Source of the DNA: Mesorhizobium jarvisii
GTDB lineage: Bacteria > Pseudomonadota > Alphaproteobacteria > Rhizobiales > Rhizobiaceae
Direction of reading: 5' to 3'
NCBI RefSeq assembly: GCF_003601985.1
Contig: NZ_QZXA01000002.1
Coordinates: 434,001-498,000, forward strand
Length of the DNA stretch: 64,000 bases
Shown here: in pieces, positions 52,283-60,901 of the stretch
Position numbering within the stretch: the stretch's first letter is position 1
How the letters are laid out: each line of letters begins with the position of its first letter
Position numbers and translations under genes: made by a program
The notes under the pieces: model-generated
Databases searched by the model: none
Told to the model about the DNA's origin: nothing
What the model saw: only the letters and a program-made list of their open reading frames with translations

Positions 52283-53566
52283 ATGCATCCCCAGTCACAG
52301 ATGGACGATCGTCTTCCCAGCCGGCCCGCCGGGGCGCTCATTCTTGGCGGGGCGCACGGGACGCTGGCGCTGGCCAGAAGCTTCGGCGCTCAAAAAGTGC
52401 CTGTTTGGCTGGTGAGCAACGACACGCCGTTGCCCAGCTTTTCGCGATATGCCCAGCGGACAATGACGTGGCCCGGCCCCGACGACGGTGGTGCCGTCGC
52501 CTTCCTGCTCGATCTGGCCAAGGTTCATGGGCTGGGCGGTTTTCTGCTGATCGCCGGCGGCGATCCAGAAGTTCGCTTCGTATCGCAGTCGATCGACCAG
52601 TTGTCCGCCGCGTTCGACGTGGCGCTGCCGCCTTGGCAGCAATTGAAATGGGTCTGCGAGAAGCCGCTGCTGTATCGCCGGGCGGGCGAAATGGGCCTTG
52701 CCGTTCCGCTGACCTATGAGATCAGTTCGCTCGATCAGGCAGAGGCAGCCGAACTCCGCTTTCCCGTGATCCTGAAGCCGAACATGGGCGGGCGCAGCCG
52801 TTTTGCGCGTGCCAAGGCCGTTCTCGCCAATGACAAAGCAGCGTTTTTGACAGCCTATATCTGGGCTGCCGACGAGATCGGCAGCGAGAACGTCGTCATT
52901 CAGGAAATGATACCGGGCGGAGGCGAGGGCCAGTTCTCTTACGCAGCGCTCTGGAACGAGGGCGCGCCGGTGGCGGAATTCACCGCCCGCCGCACGCGGC
53001 AATATCCGGTCGATTTCGGCTACACCAGCACCTTCGTGGAGGTAGTCGACGAACCGCAATTGATCGACGCCGCGCGCCGGCTGCTTGGATCGATCGCGCA
53101 TCACGGACTGGTGGAGGTCGAATTCAAGCGCGATGCGCGCGATGGCTCGATGAAGGTGCTCGACGTCAATCCACGGCCGTGGACATGGTTTGGGCTAGGC
53201 GCCGCCGCCGGCGTCGACCTCGGCGCCATGCTTTGGGCGATCAAATCGGGCCAGACGGTAAGGACAGCTTCAGCGCGGCCCGCCACGTCGTGGATGTATC
53301 TGGTTCGGGATATTGTGGCGGCCGGCAAGCTGATCTCGAGCGGCCGGTTGGCAAAACGCGCCTATTTCAGCTCATTCACAGAAGTACGGGCATGGGCGAC
53401 ATTCCAGGAGAATGACCCGATGCCGGGCCTGATCGACGTGCCGTTGACTGGCTGGAGAGTGCTGACGCGACGGATACTTTCCGCAATCTTAACCGGGAAA
53501 TGTTTAGGACGGCGGCGTGACGGAGTGAGTTCCACGGCTGCAGAAACAGACAGGCGAGACCGCTGA
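52283..53566 (+). CDS. ATP-grasp domain protein
   Basis: 427 residues. The N-terminal pre-ATP-grasp domain begins ALILGGAHGTLALARSFG. The ATP-grasp core shows VILKPNMGGRSRFARAK near 165, VIQEMIPGGGEGQFSY near 205, and the metal-binding end VEVEFKRDARDGSMKVLDVNPRPW near 275. These enzymes ligate a carboxylate to an amine or thiol with ATP. Its substrate is unknown. The next gene starts one base after its stop, so the two are translationally coupled. ATG 52301 is an alternative start. Confidence 0.84.
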   Translation: MHPQSQMDDRLPSRPAGALILGGAHGTLALARSFGAQKVPVWLVSNDTPLPSFSRYAQRTMTWPGPDDGGAVAFLLDLAKVHGLGGFLLIAGGDPEVRFVSQSIDQLSAAFDVALPPWQQLKWVCEKPLLYRRAGEMGLAVPLTYEISSLDQAEAAELRFPVILKPNMGGRSRFARAKAVLANDKAAFLTAYIWAADEIGSENVVIQEMIPGGGEGQFSYAALWNEGAPVAEFTARRTRQYPVDFGYTSTFVEVVDEPQLIDAARRLLGSIAHHGLVEVEFKRDARDGSMKVLDVNPRPWTWFGLGAAAGVDLGAMLWAIKSGQTVRTASARPATSWMYLVRDIVAAGKLISSGRLAKRAYFSSFTEVRAWATFQENDPMPGLIDVPLTGWRVLTRRILSAILTGKCLGRRRDGVSSTAAETDRRDR

Positions 53567-53567
53567 T

Positions 53568-54785
53568 ATGACCGTTTTCACGCCCAGGACCGACTGCGAG
53601 GTGGCCGTGATCGGTGCCGGTCCTTTTGGACTGGCCGTCGCTTCCGCCCTCAAGGGAGCAGGTGTCGATACGCTCACGCTTGGCGGCGCGATGTCCTTCT
53701 GGCGCGACCATATGCCGAGAGGCATGAGGCTGCGCTCGCCCTGGCACGCGACCTATATCGGCCACACCAAAGGTCCGCTCTCGCTCGATTCCTATGCAAA
53801 GGTCCTCGGAATCTCGCCCCGCGAACCGCTGCTGCTCGAAAACTTCGTCGACTATGGATTGTGGATCCAGGCCCAGACGGTTCCGGATCTGGACACGCGC
53901 AAGGTGGACCGCGTCGAGAAGGCGAACGGAGGATTTCGTCTGGCGCTAGCCGAGGGCACTGCCGTCAAGGTGCGCCGCGTCGTCGTTGCCACCGGCCTGA
54001 TGAACCAGCAACTGATCCCCGCTGTCTTCAACGGCATCCCAAAAGAACTGGTCAGCCATGCCAGTGAACATACTGGTTATGAGGCCTTCCGCGGCAAGCA
54101 CGTTGCCGTCATCGGACGTGGGCAAAGCGCCTGCGAATCCGCCGTTCTGCTCAAACGAAACGGGGCCGATGTCGAACTCATCTGCCATGGCGACGTCCAT
54201 TGGCTGGGCTATCGGGCGCTGTCGGGAAAGCAGAACTGGAGCCTGCGCGACTTCCTGTCGGAGCGGCTCGCATCGCCGTCCAGGGTCGGCCCGTTCCCGA
54301 TTTCCTGGCTGGTCGAGGTCCCAGGTTTCGTGCATCGGTTCCCGGAGCCAGCCCGTGCCGGGCTCAACAGGCGCAGCCTCGGCGCCGGCGCGACGGGCTG
54401 GCTGAAGCCGGACTTCGATGGGATAGAGATCAGGGCCGGCAGCAGGATCATCGGTGCATCCGCCAAGGACAATGGCATCGAACTGCGTTTCGAGAAGGAT
54501 GCCGCCACCTTCGATCACGTCCTGCTCGGCACGGGTTACCGGATCGATATTGCCAAGCTCGGTCTGTTCGCGCCCGCCATGCTTGCCGCGATTGCCCGCC
54601 GGGACGGGTTGCCGCTGCTTTCCGCCGGGTTCGAATCCAGCATCCCAGGCCTGCATTTCGTCGGCGCGAGCGCGGTCGGCAGTTTCGGCCCGCTGATGCG
54701 GTTCACCGCCGGCACGCCGTTTGCCGCGCGCACCGTCGCGCGGTTCATTCAGAGAACCAAAGACAGACGTTACGCTGCTGCCTGA
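53568..54785 (+). CDS. FAD-dependent oxidoreductase, FMO/thioredoxin-reductase-like
   Basis: 405 residues with the FAD motif GAGPFGLAVASAL near 16, the NADP site IGRGQSACESA near 183 and a C-terminal LLGTGYRID segment, the layout of class B flavin monooxygenases. It probably hydroxylates a small substrate, perhaps at nitrogen. It is coupled to the ATP-grasp gene, so both likely build one metabolite. Its last 16 bases overlap the convergent methyltransferase gene. Confidence 0.83.
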   Translation: MTVFTPRTDCEVAVIGAGPFGLAVASALKGAGVDTLTLGGAMSFWRDHMPRGMRLRSPWHATYIGHTKGPLSLDSYAKVLGISPREPLLLENFVDYGLWIQAQTVPDLDTRKVDRVEKANGGFRLALAEGTAVKVRRVVVATGLMNQQLIPAVFNGIPKELVSHASEHTGYEAFRGKHVAVIGRGQSACESAVLLKRNGADVELICHGDVHWLGYRALSGKQNWSLRDFLSERLASPSRVGPFPISWLVEVPGFVHRFPEPARAGLNRRSLGAGATGWLKPDFDGIEIRAGSRIIGASAKDNGIELRFEKDAATFDHVLLGTGYRIDIAKLGLFAPAMLAAIARRDGLPLLSAGFESSIPGLHFVGASAVGSFGPLMRFTAGTPFAARTVARFIQRTKDRRYAAA

Positions 54786-55633
54786 ACCTGGAAGACCGCA
54801 TAGTCGATGGTGCGGACCGCATCGAGGAAGCTGGGCATGGCCGGCACGGACAATTCCCGGAAATTATCGGTTTCGCGGATGGTGGGCCTTGCCCAGTCGA
54901 TGGCGCGATGGCTCGAGCTGCCATAGATGATGAAGCAATCGCGCGGGTGGCGTTCGAGCGACAACACGAGATTCTTCAGGACGATATCGAAGACGTCCTT
55001 CGAAAAGGGATTGTAGAAATAGACCACCAGGGGCACTTGCGGAAAATCGTAGGCCGCCGCATCCGCCTCAACGACGCTGAGCGCCCGGCATTTTTGCGTC
55101 GGGTCGTAGAAACGCTCGATGTTGCTGCGGGCGATGTCGACCAGTTCGCGTGCGAACTCCACGCCGATGATCTCGGCGAACGGATATCGCGAGGCCAGCA
55201 GCAGGGTTCGCGACTTTCCGGAGCCGATGTCGATGAACGTATGGTTGTGGAGATCGCGGGGCAGCGACTTCATGATGAAGTCGAAGGTTCTGGGCGATGT
55301 GCAGACGGCTTCATTGCCCATGGCGCGGTGCGGGCCGACGATATTGAGGGCGCCGAGCTGGATCGAGCCGGCCGTATCGACGCCGTGCCGGCGATCCCAT
55401 TTCCGGGCGAGACGGTCGGCGAGCATATGCCTGATGTTGCGCTGGACAAAGCCAAGGCTTGTGCCGAGCCCATGCTGGCGGATGAGCCTTATCGGCTCCA
55501 GCAGGCCATGCTGGCGGAGATGGGACCACGCCCGGCTAAGACGGCCGAAGGAGCGATCCTCGAGGCCATCCCGATACAGGCGCGGCATTTCGATATTCGT
55601 CATGCCACGGGTTCCATCCCAGTCGATGAACAT
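54770..55633 (-). CDS. Class I SAM-dependent methyltransferase-like protein
   Basis: 287 residues (ATG 55633; an internal ATG at 55603 is possible). The SAM site reads TFIDIGSGKSRTLLLAS, then GVEFARELVDIA and the acidic VVEADAAAYDFPQVPLVVYFYNPF. The substrate cannot be named. It is convergent with the ATP-grasp/flavoprotein pair and adjacent to lpxXL; I see no sign that it belongs to the lipid A operon. Confidence 0.75.
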   Translation of the reverse strand: MFIDWDGTRGMTNIEMPRLYRDGLEDRSFGRLSRAWSHLRQHGLLEPIRLIRQHGLGTSLGFVQRNIRHMLADRLARKWDRRHGVDTAGSIQLGALNIVGPHRAMGNEAVCTSPRTFDFIMKSLPRDLHNHTFIDIGSGKSRTLLLASRYPFAEIIGVEFARELVDIARSNIERFYDPTQKCRALSVVEADAAAYDFPQVPLVVYFYNPFSKDVFDIVLKNLVLSLERHPRDCFIIYGSSSHRAIDWARPTIRETDNFRELSVPAMPSFLDAVRTIDYAVFQVQAAA

Positions 55634-55752
55634 CTCCTGGGGTATGTGCGCCCTGGTCGTTTAAGATTCCCTGACCAGTAACGTTACGAATGTCTGGATC
55701 GCAGGCCCATGAGTGCCGGAAATGGAAGCGGCAAACACTGCTGCGGACGAGA

Positions 55753-56748
55753 TCAACTGTTCGCGGCCGGGGCCTTTGCCTGCGGCTGCTTTTTACGCCG
55801 CGAGTTGCTGATCTCCCACCTTTTGTGGAACCACATCCATTGGCCGGGATCCTCGCGCACCCAGCGCTCGACCACGTCGTTCAGCATCTGGGTGGTGGCG
55901 TGGACGTCGACGCTGCCATCGGCGGTGCGCGGCAAGACCAGTTTGTCCTCGATCTCGAGGCGGAAGCGGTTGCCTGGCAATCTGATGCAACGCGCCGGGT
56001 AGACGTCGCAATCATAGTGACGGGCAAGCGTGCCCAGCACACGGTTGCTCTGGCAGGGGCGGCCGAAGAAGGTCGTGTCCAGGCCGTTGGAGAATTTCTG
56101 GTCGACAAGGACGCCGATATTGCCGCCGTTTTCCAGCACTCCGGCCAATGCGAACGAGGCGCCGGCCATCGACGGCAGCAGCGCCCCCATGGTCGAGCGC
56201 CGCGTCGAAAGGATGTAGTCGGCAAGGTAGGGGTTGTTCGGCGGACGAAACAGCGCCGTGATGTTCATGCCGAAGGTCGCCGCCGCCACCGGCAGCAGCT
56301 CGAAATTGCCGAGATGGCCGGTGAAGACGATGTGCGGCTGCTTCTCCGCGGCGATCTCGACGAAGTGCTCTATTCCCTTGACCTCGACGCGGCCGGGCTT
56401 GCTGGCGGCCGGGTCATAGTCGAACAGGGCGTCGAGGAAGATGTATTCGGCGGCAAGGCGGGCCATGTTGCCCCACATATCGGAGGCGATGGCCTGGATT
56501 TCGTCCTCGCTCTTTTCCGGATAGGCCTTGCGCAGATTGTCGATGGCGACCTGGTGGCGTCCGACCCTGGGACCAATGAAGCGCGCGACGCGGTCGGCGA
56601 AATTCAGCGCGCTGTCGACCGGCAGCAGGCGCAGCACCGAAATGATGATCATCGCCGCGCGGGCAACCAGCCAGTAGTTCAGCTGGCGCAGCTGCCTGCC
56701 ATAGCGAAACCTGAGATCGCGGCGAAACTTCTTGAGCACCGAAGTCAA
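55753..56748 (-). CDS. lpxXL: Lipid A very-long-chain acyltransferase
   Basis: 331 residues of the HtrB/LpxL family with one N-terminal membrane helix. The acyltransferase motif is FTGHLGNFELLP near 142, and VLVDQKFSNGLDTTFFGRP near 215 forms the acceptor block. It starts at TTG 56748, or GTG 56739; GAGG lies just before. In rhizobia this last gene of the acpXL cluster attaches the long 27-hydroxyoctacosanoate chain from AcpXL to lipid A. The start follows the alcohol dehydrogenase stop by four bases. Confidence 0.86.
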   Translation of the reverse strand: MTSVLKKFRRDLRFRYGRQLRQLNYWLVARAAMIIISVLRLLPVDSALNFADRVARFIGPRVGRHQVAIDNLRKAYPEKSEDEIQAIASDMWGNMARLAAEYIFLDALFDYDPAASKPGRVEVKGIEHFVEIAAEKQPHIVFTGHLGNFELLPVAAATFGMNITALFRPPNNPYLADYILSTRRSTMGALLPSMAGASFALAGVLENGGNIGVLVDQKFSNGLDTTFFGRPCQSNRVLGTLARHYDCDVYPARCIRLPGNRFRLEIEDKLVLPRTADGSVDVHATTQMLNDVVERWVREDPGQWMWFHKRWEISNSRRKKQPQAKAPAANS

Positions 56749-56752
56749 GGCC

Positions 56753-57781
56753 TCAGGCGACGCGCAGGATGATCTTGCCGAAAACGTCGCGGCCTTCCAT
56801 GCGCTTCAGCGCGGCGTCGATATCGTCGAAGCCGACTTCGGTGTCGATGACCGGCGCGACCTGTCCCGCCGCCATTTTCTGCATGGCGTTGGCCATGTTC
56901 TCCATGCGGCAGCCGAAGGAGCCGAGCAGCTTCAATTGCTGCTGGAAGAGCTGCATCAGGTTGATTTGCGTCGACACGCCTGATGTCGAGCCGCAGGTCA
57001 CCAGGCGGCCGCCGCGCTTCAGGCACAGCATCGAGCCGGCAAAGGTGTCGGCGCCGACATGTTCGAAGACGACATCGACGCCCTTCTTCTTGGTCAGCTT
57101 GCGCACGACGCCCTCGAAGCGGTCTTCGCGGTAGTTGATGACGTGGTCGGCGCCGAGCGCCTTGGCCTTGTCGATCTTGTCGTTGGAACCGACCGTGGTG
57201 ATGATGGTGCAGCCCATCCGCTTCGCCAGCTGGATGGCCGCCGAACCAATGCCGGAGCCGCCGGCATGGACGAGGATGGTTTCGCCGGGCTGCAGTCTCG
57301 CATTGTCGAACAGCATGTGCTCGACCGTGCCGAAGGTGACGGGGGCCACCGCGGCGCCGATGTCGCTCACGCCGGGCGGAGCGGGGACCAGCAGGCGCGC
57401 CGGCAGGTTGATCTTCTCCTGGGCAAAACCGTCGAGATGGAAGCCGTGGACGCCGGAAACATGTTCACAGAGATTGTCGCGGCCTTCGCGGCAGGCGCGG
57501 CAAAGGCCGCAGGTGCGCGCGCCGTAGATCGACACCAATTGTCCGGGCAGCAGGCTGGACACGCCGGGACCGACCGCCTCGACCTCGCCGGAGGCTTCGG
57601 CGCCGACGACCAGCGGCAGCTTGCGCTTGGCGAAGGCCATGCCGCGCCAGCCCCAGACGTCGATATGGTTCAGCGCCACCGCCTTGATGCGCAGCGTGAC
57701 TTCGCCGAGTGCGGGTGGCGGGGGAGGCGGCAGGTCCACCGTCTCAAGACGGCGGTCCTCTATAAGTTGCAGTGCGCGCAT
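56753..57781 (-). CDS. Zinc-type alcohol dehydrogenase of the lipid A long-chain cluster
   Basis: 342 residues from MRALQLIEDRRLETV. Medium-chain dehydrogenase fold with the structural-zinc cysteines of RTCGLCRACREGRDNLC near 90 and the Rossmann motif HAGGSGIGSAAIQLAK near 165. In the rhizobial acpXL locus this is the Adh2XL position, presumed to make or modify the omega-1 oxygenated chain. Its upstream in-frame extension to 57904 lies in the spacer and is not coding. Confidence 0.84.
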   Translation of the reverse strand: MRALQLIEDRRLETVDLPPPPPPALGEVTLRIKAVALNHIDVWGWRGMAFAKRKLPLVVGAEASGEVEAVGPGVSSLLPGQLVSIYGARTCGLCRACREGRDNLCEHVSGVHGFHLDGFAQEKINLPARLLVPAPPGVSDIGAAVAPVTFGTVEHMLFDNARLQPGETILVHAGGSGIGSAAIQLAKRMGCTIITTVGSNDKIDKAKALGADHVINYREDRFEGVVRKLTKKKGVDVVFEHVGADTFAGSMLCLKRGGRLVTCGSTSGVSTQINLMQLFQQQLKLLGSFGCRMENMANAMQKMAAGQVAPVIDTEVGFDDIDAALKRMEGRDVFGKIILRVA

Positions 57782-57818
57782 AAGGCCTGTCGGTTCTGTT
57801 CGAGCGGAAGTGGCTCGC

Positions 57819-59090
57819 TTAGACCGGTTCCCGCGCCATGACAAGGCAAGTGTTCTGGCCGCCGAAGCCGAAGGAGTTCGACAGAACGCTGCGAACCTCG
57901 GCATTGCGCTTCTTGTTCGGCACCACGTCGAGCACGATCGCCGGGTCGGGATTGTCGTAGTTGATGGTCGGCGGAATGACGCTTTCGCGCATCGTCATCA
58001 GCGAGAACGCCGCCTCGACGGCGCCCGCCGCGGATAGTGTGTGGCCGATCATCGACTTGTTCGACGAGACCGGCATCGAGCCGATGCGCTCGCCGAACAC
58101 GGTCGACAGCGACAGATGCTCCATCTTGTCGTTTTCCGGCGTCGAGGTGCCATGGGCGTTGACGTAGTCGATCTCGTCCTTGCCGAGGCCGGCATCCGCA
58201 AGGGCGGCGCGAACCGCCGCGATTGCCGGCGAACCGTCGGGCTTGGAGCGGGTGCGGTGGAAATCATCGGCCTTTTCGCCGCAGCCGCGCAGAATGCCGA
58301 GAACCGTGGCGCCACGGGCAAGGGCTGCCTCCAGTGATTCCAGCACCAGCGCGCCCGAACCTTCGGCGAGGACAAAACCATCGCGGTCCTTGGAGAACGG
58401 TTTTGACGCCTTTTCCGGGATGTCATTGTGGGTCGACAGCGCCGACAGCAGCGAGAAGCGGATCAGCGCCTCGGCGGTCGCCGAGCCGTCGGCGCCGATC
58501 GACAGCGCCCGGTCGCATTCGCCGCGGCGGATCGCCTCGACGCCGAGCTGGATGGCGGTGGCGCCCGAGGCGCAGGCGGTCGACAGCGTGATCGGCAGAC
58601 CACGCGTGCCGAACCGGTCGGCGAGCCTGTCGGCGATCGAGCCGAACTGGGTGGTCTCGAAGATGTCGAGTTCCTTCAATCCGCGCGCCACCCGCAGCAG
58701 CCTTTCGGCGCCGGCGTCCTGTTTGTCGGAATTGTAGAGCGAGAAGCGTTCGTGCCAGTCGAGCTCGACGGGCGGCGAGGCGAGGAAGAGGGGACCGCCG
58801 AAATCACTGGAATCGAGGCCGGATTCGGCCACGGCTTCATGCGCGGCGGTTTCGGCCAGCTCGTAGGTGAGGGGGCTGGCGCCCTTCGCGCTTGAGTCCA
58901 GGAAGTCGACCATACCAGAAATGCGGGTGTTGAGGTGGTCGACCGGAAAGCGGGTGATCGGGTGGATGCCCGACTTGCCCGAGGTCAGCGCCGCCCAATT
59001 GTCAGCCTTGCCGACGCCAAGCGAAGTCACCACGCCGATGCCGGTGACGGCGACGATGGGTCTGCCCATGTGATCTCTGAAATTGGTCAT
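57819..59090 (-). CDS. Beta-ketoacyl-ACP synthase (FabF1XL), catalytic subunit
   Basis: 423 residues, KAS II fold. The active-site set C173 (STACASG), H313 (NAHGTST) and H350 (SMIGHT) is complete, so it condenses malonyl units onto AcpXL-bound chains. GAGGG precedes the ATG at 59090. The adjacent paralogue at 59138 lacks the cysteine, so the pair may work as a heterodimer like polyketide KS and chain-length factor. This fits elongation to C28. Confidence 0.88.
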   Translation of the reverse strand: MTNFRDHMGRPIVAVTGIGVVTSLGVGKADNWAALTSGKSGIHPITRFPVDHLNTRISGMVDFLDSSAKGASPLTYELAETAAHEAVAESGLDSSDFGGPLFLASPPVELDWHERFSLYNSDKQDAGAERLLRVARGLKELDIFETTQFGSIADRLADRFGTRGLPITLSTACASGATAIQLGVEAIRRGECDRALSIGADGSATAEALIRFSLLSALSTHNDIPEKASKPFSKDRDGFVLAEGSGALVLESLEAALARGATVLGILRGCGEKADDFHRTRSKPDGSPAIAAVRAALADAGLGKDEIDYVNAHGTSTPENDKMEHLSLSTVFGERIGSMPVSSNKSMIGHTLSAAGAVEAAFSLMTMRESVIPPTINYDNPDPAIVLDVVPNKKRNAEVRSVLSNSFGFGGQNTCLVMAREPV

Positions 59091-59137
59091 CGGGAAGCCC
59101 TCGAGCGGTTCATCTCTGCAACATGGCTGGCGCCGCC

Positions 59138-60328
59138 TTACGCCGACTTGACCAGCGCCATGCCCTCGAATTGGTGATAGCCGATCGCCGTTGCAAGGAC
59201 GCTTGCGGGAATGCCTTCGAACGGCTTCTCGGCTGCGGCGTCAAAGACGGGGTAGGCGGCCTTGCGGTCGACGGCGAGTGCGGCAAGCGCCACGGCGAAC
59301 GGAAACTGCGCTTCCTTCATGTGCCCGGTCAGCGTCGAGAAGCCGCGTGCGGCAATTGTCCCGACGGCATCGAGCGCTGTTTTCTCGGCTGATGTTGCCG
59401 CATGCGCGCCCGAGGCACCCGAAAGCGCCAGCAGCTTGCCGTTCGGCAGCGCCGCCCGGCTCAGCAAGCCGGCGATTTCGGCGTCGAGTTCTCCACGCGA
59501 CCGCCTGGCCCGGCCGGAGACGACCGGTCCGAGCTCGGCATAGATTTTGCGCCCACGGCTTTCCGCGTGTTCACGCTGTTCCAGCACCAGGAAGGCGCCG
59601 CCGGAGCCGGAGACCACGCCGCCACCCTCGGCACCCTGCCTTTGCCAGACAGGCTTCCAGGGGCCGCGATGCAGATAGCCGGCAAGCTCGTAGCCGAGCA
59701 GCATGTCGGAATGTTCGGTCTGGAACGCGCCGCCGACCAGGACATGTGTGGACTGGCCCGAGCGGATGCGGGCAGCGGCCGTCTCGACGGCGGAAACACC
59801 TGCGCCTTCCTCGCCCATGAAGGTGCGCGAGGAGCCCGTCACCTTATGGACGATGGAGATGTTGCCGGCGAGCAGGTTGGAAAGCTGCGCCAGGAACAAG
59901 GTCGGCCGCAATTCGGTGGTCAGCTTCTCGTTGAGCAACACGTCGCGGTCGTTGCGGCTTTCCGAAGCGGCAAGGATGGCGGCATCGACCGCCTCGTCGC
60001 GCTCGCCGCCACCGGCGGCCACCACCATGTCCATGGTCGCGCAGAGCTCGTCATTGCCCTTGATACCGGCGTCATCGAGCGCAAGGCCGGCGGCATAGGT
60101 GCCGAGCCGTTGCCATGTCTCCATCTGCCGCTGGTCGCCGCGCTTGGCGATCTGCAGGTTCCAGTCGATCTCCGGCAGCGGATGAACGGTATAGGGCGCG
60201 AAGCGCGCGGCTTCGAGCACCGGCTGCAGGCCCGGTTGCGCGAGCTTCTGCCAGTGGGCGTCAGGGCCTTCTCCCAGCGAGGAGACAAGGCCGATACCAG
60301 TGATGACGACGTCGCGGGGGCTACTCAT
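59138..60328 (-). CDS. FabF2XL-like ketosynthase paralogue without catalytic cysteine
   Basis: 396 residues, clearly thiolase-fold (VVITGIGLVSSLGEG start). Where FabF has TACASG this protein reads VTGSSRTFMG (about 163-171), so the cysteine is absent. The first histidine motif NAHGT is changed to LSGASGAHAA, although STLTGH is kept. Such a protein cannot condense alone and looks like a chain-length factor. It is 56 bases from acpXL, exactly where fabZXL lies in other rhizobia, and follows the classic order otherwise. Confidence 0.84.
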   Translation of the reverse strand: MSSPRDVVITGIGLVSSLGEGPDAHWQKLAQPGLQPVLEAARFAPYTVHPLPEIDWNLQIAKRGDQRQMETWQRLGTYAAGLALDDAGIKGNDELCATMDMVVAAGGGERDEAVDAAILAASESRNDRDVLLNEKLTTELRPTLFLAQLSNLLAGNISIVHKVTGSSRTFMGEEGAGVSAVETAAARIRSGQSTHVLVGGAFQTEHSDMLLGYELAGYLHRGPWKPVWQRQGAEGGGVVSGSGGAFLVLEQREHAESRGRKIYAELGPVVSGRARRSRGELDAEIAGLLSRAALPNGKLLALSGASGAHAATSAEKTALDAVGTIAARGFSTLTGHMKEAQFPFAVALAALAVDRKAAYPVFDAAAEKPFEGIPASVLATAIGYHQFEGMALVKSA

Positions 60329-60384
60329 GGGCGGCTTTGTGGGTCAGGCGGCAAAGCGCGTCAAGGTTGCGCGCTCAACTGATG

Positions 60385-60666
60385 TCAGGCGGTCTTGGCG
60401 GCGACCAGCGCGTCGATCTTGGCGCACAGGTTCTTCATGACGAAGTAGTCGTCGGTCGAAGCCTTGCCGTCATTGACTTCCTGGGTCCACTTTTCCAACG
60501 GCACCTTGATGCCGAATTCCTTGTCGATGGCAAAGACGATGTCGAGGAAATCGAGGCTGTCGATGCCGAGATCGTCGATCGTGTGGCTCTCGGGCGTGAT
60601 GGTGTCGATATCGATCTCGCTGGTGTCGGCAATGATCTTGGCGACTTTGTCGAACGTGGTGGACAA
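60385..60666 (-). CDS. acpXL: Long-chain acyl carrier protein AcpXL
   Basis: 93 residues starting at TTG 60666, with AAGGA upstream. The sequence is nearly that of R. leguminosarum AcpXL: the phosphopantetheine serine lies in [15 protein letters not shown], then [17 protein letters not shown] and [12 protein letters not shown]. It carries the growing C28 chain used to acylate lipid A. First gene of the cluster; a candidate promoter must lie in the 170 bases before it. Confidence 0.92.
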   Translation of the reverse strand: MSTTFDKVAKIIADTSEIDIDTITPESHTIDDLGIDSLDFLDIVFAIDKEFGIKVPLEKWTQEVNDGKASTDDYFVMKNLCAKIDALVAAKTA

Positions 60667-60793
60667 GGGCTTTTCCTTCTTTGCGGGCGGAATCTGTCCG
60701 CATCCTGTTTGGGCGCTGTCTAATCGGTTTTTCCCGGCAGGAAAAGGCCTGATAGTCCGGGCGCAGATGGGAAGCGTGCCCAAGAAACGCAAG

Positions 60794-60822
60794 AAGGGCC
60801 GCCGGTCAACCCGGCGGCCCTT
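60794..60822 (-). terminator. Hairpin terminator downstream of the slipin gene
   Basis: Twelve-base perfect stem AAGGGCCGCCGG / CCGGCGGCCCTT with loop TCAAC. The following T tract on the minus strand is short (CTTCTTG), so efficiency is uncertain. It separates the slipin from acpXL. Confidence 0.65.
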
Positions 60823-60850
60823 CCCATTACGTCAGGTTAGTCTCGGTTTC

Positions 60851-60901
60851 GATGCATGTCGTTTTCCCAAAACCGGAAACCATTTTTGGGCGACATGCAT
60901 C
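60851..60901. repeat. Rhizobial palindromic element forming the slipin stop codon
   Basis: Arms GATGCATGTCG (60851-60861) and CGACATGCATC (60891-60901) match perfectly, with an inner GTTTTCCCAAAACCGG stretch. This sequence is, from memory, one of the commonest intergenic palindromes in Mesorhizobium. The right arm's TGATGC supplies the TGA stop of the slipin gene on the minus strand, so the element has become part of the gene's end. Confidence 0.8.
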
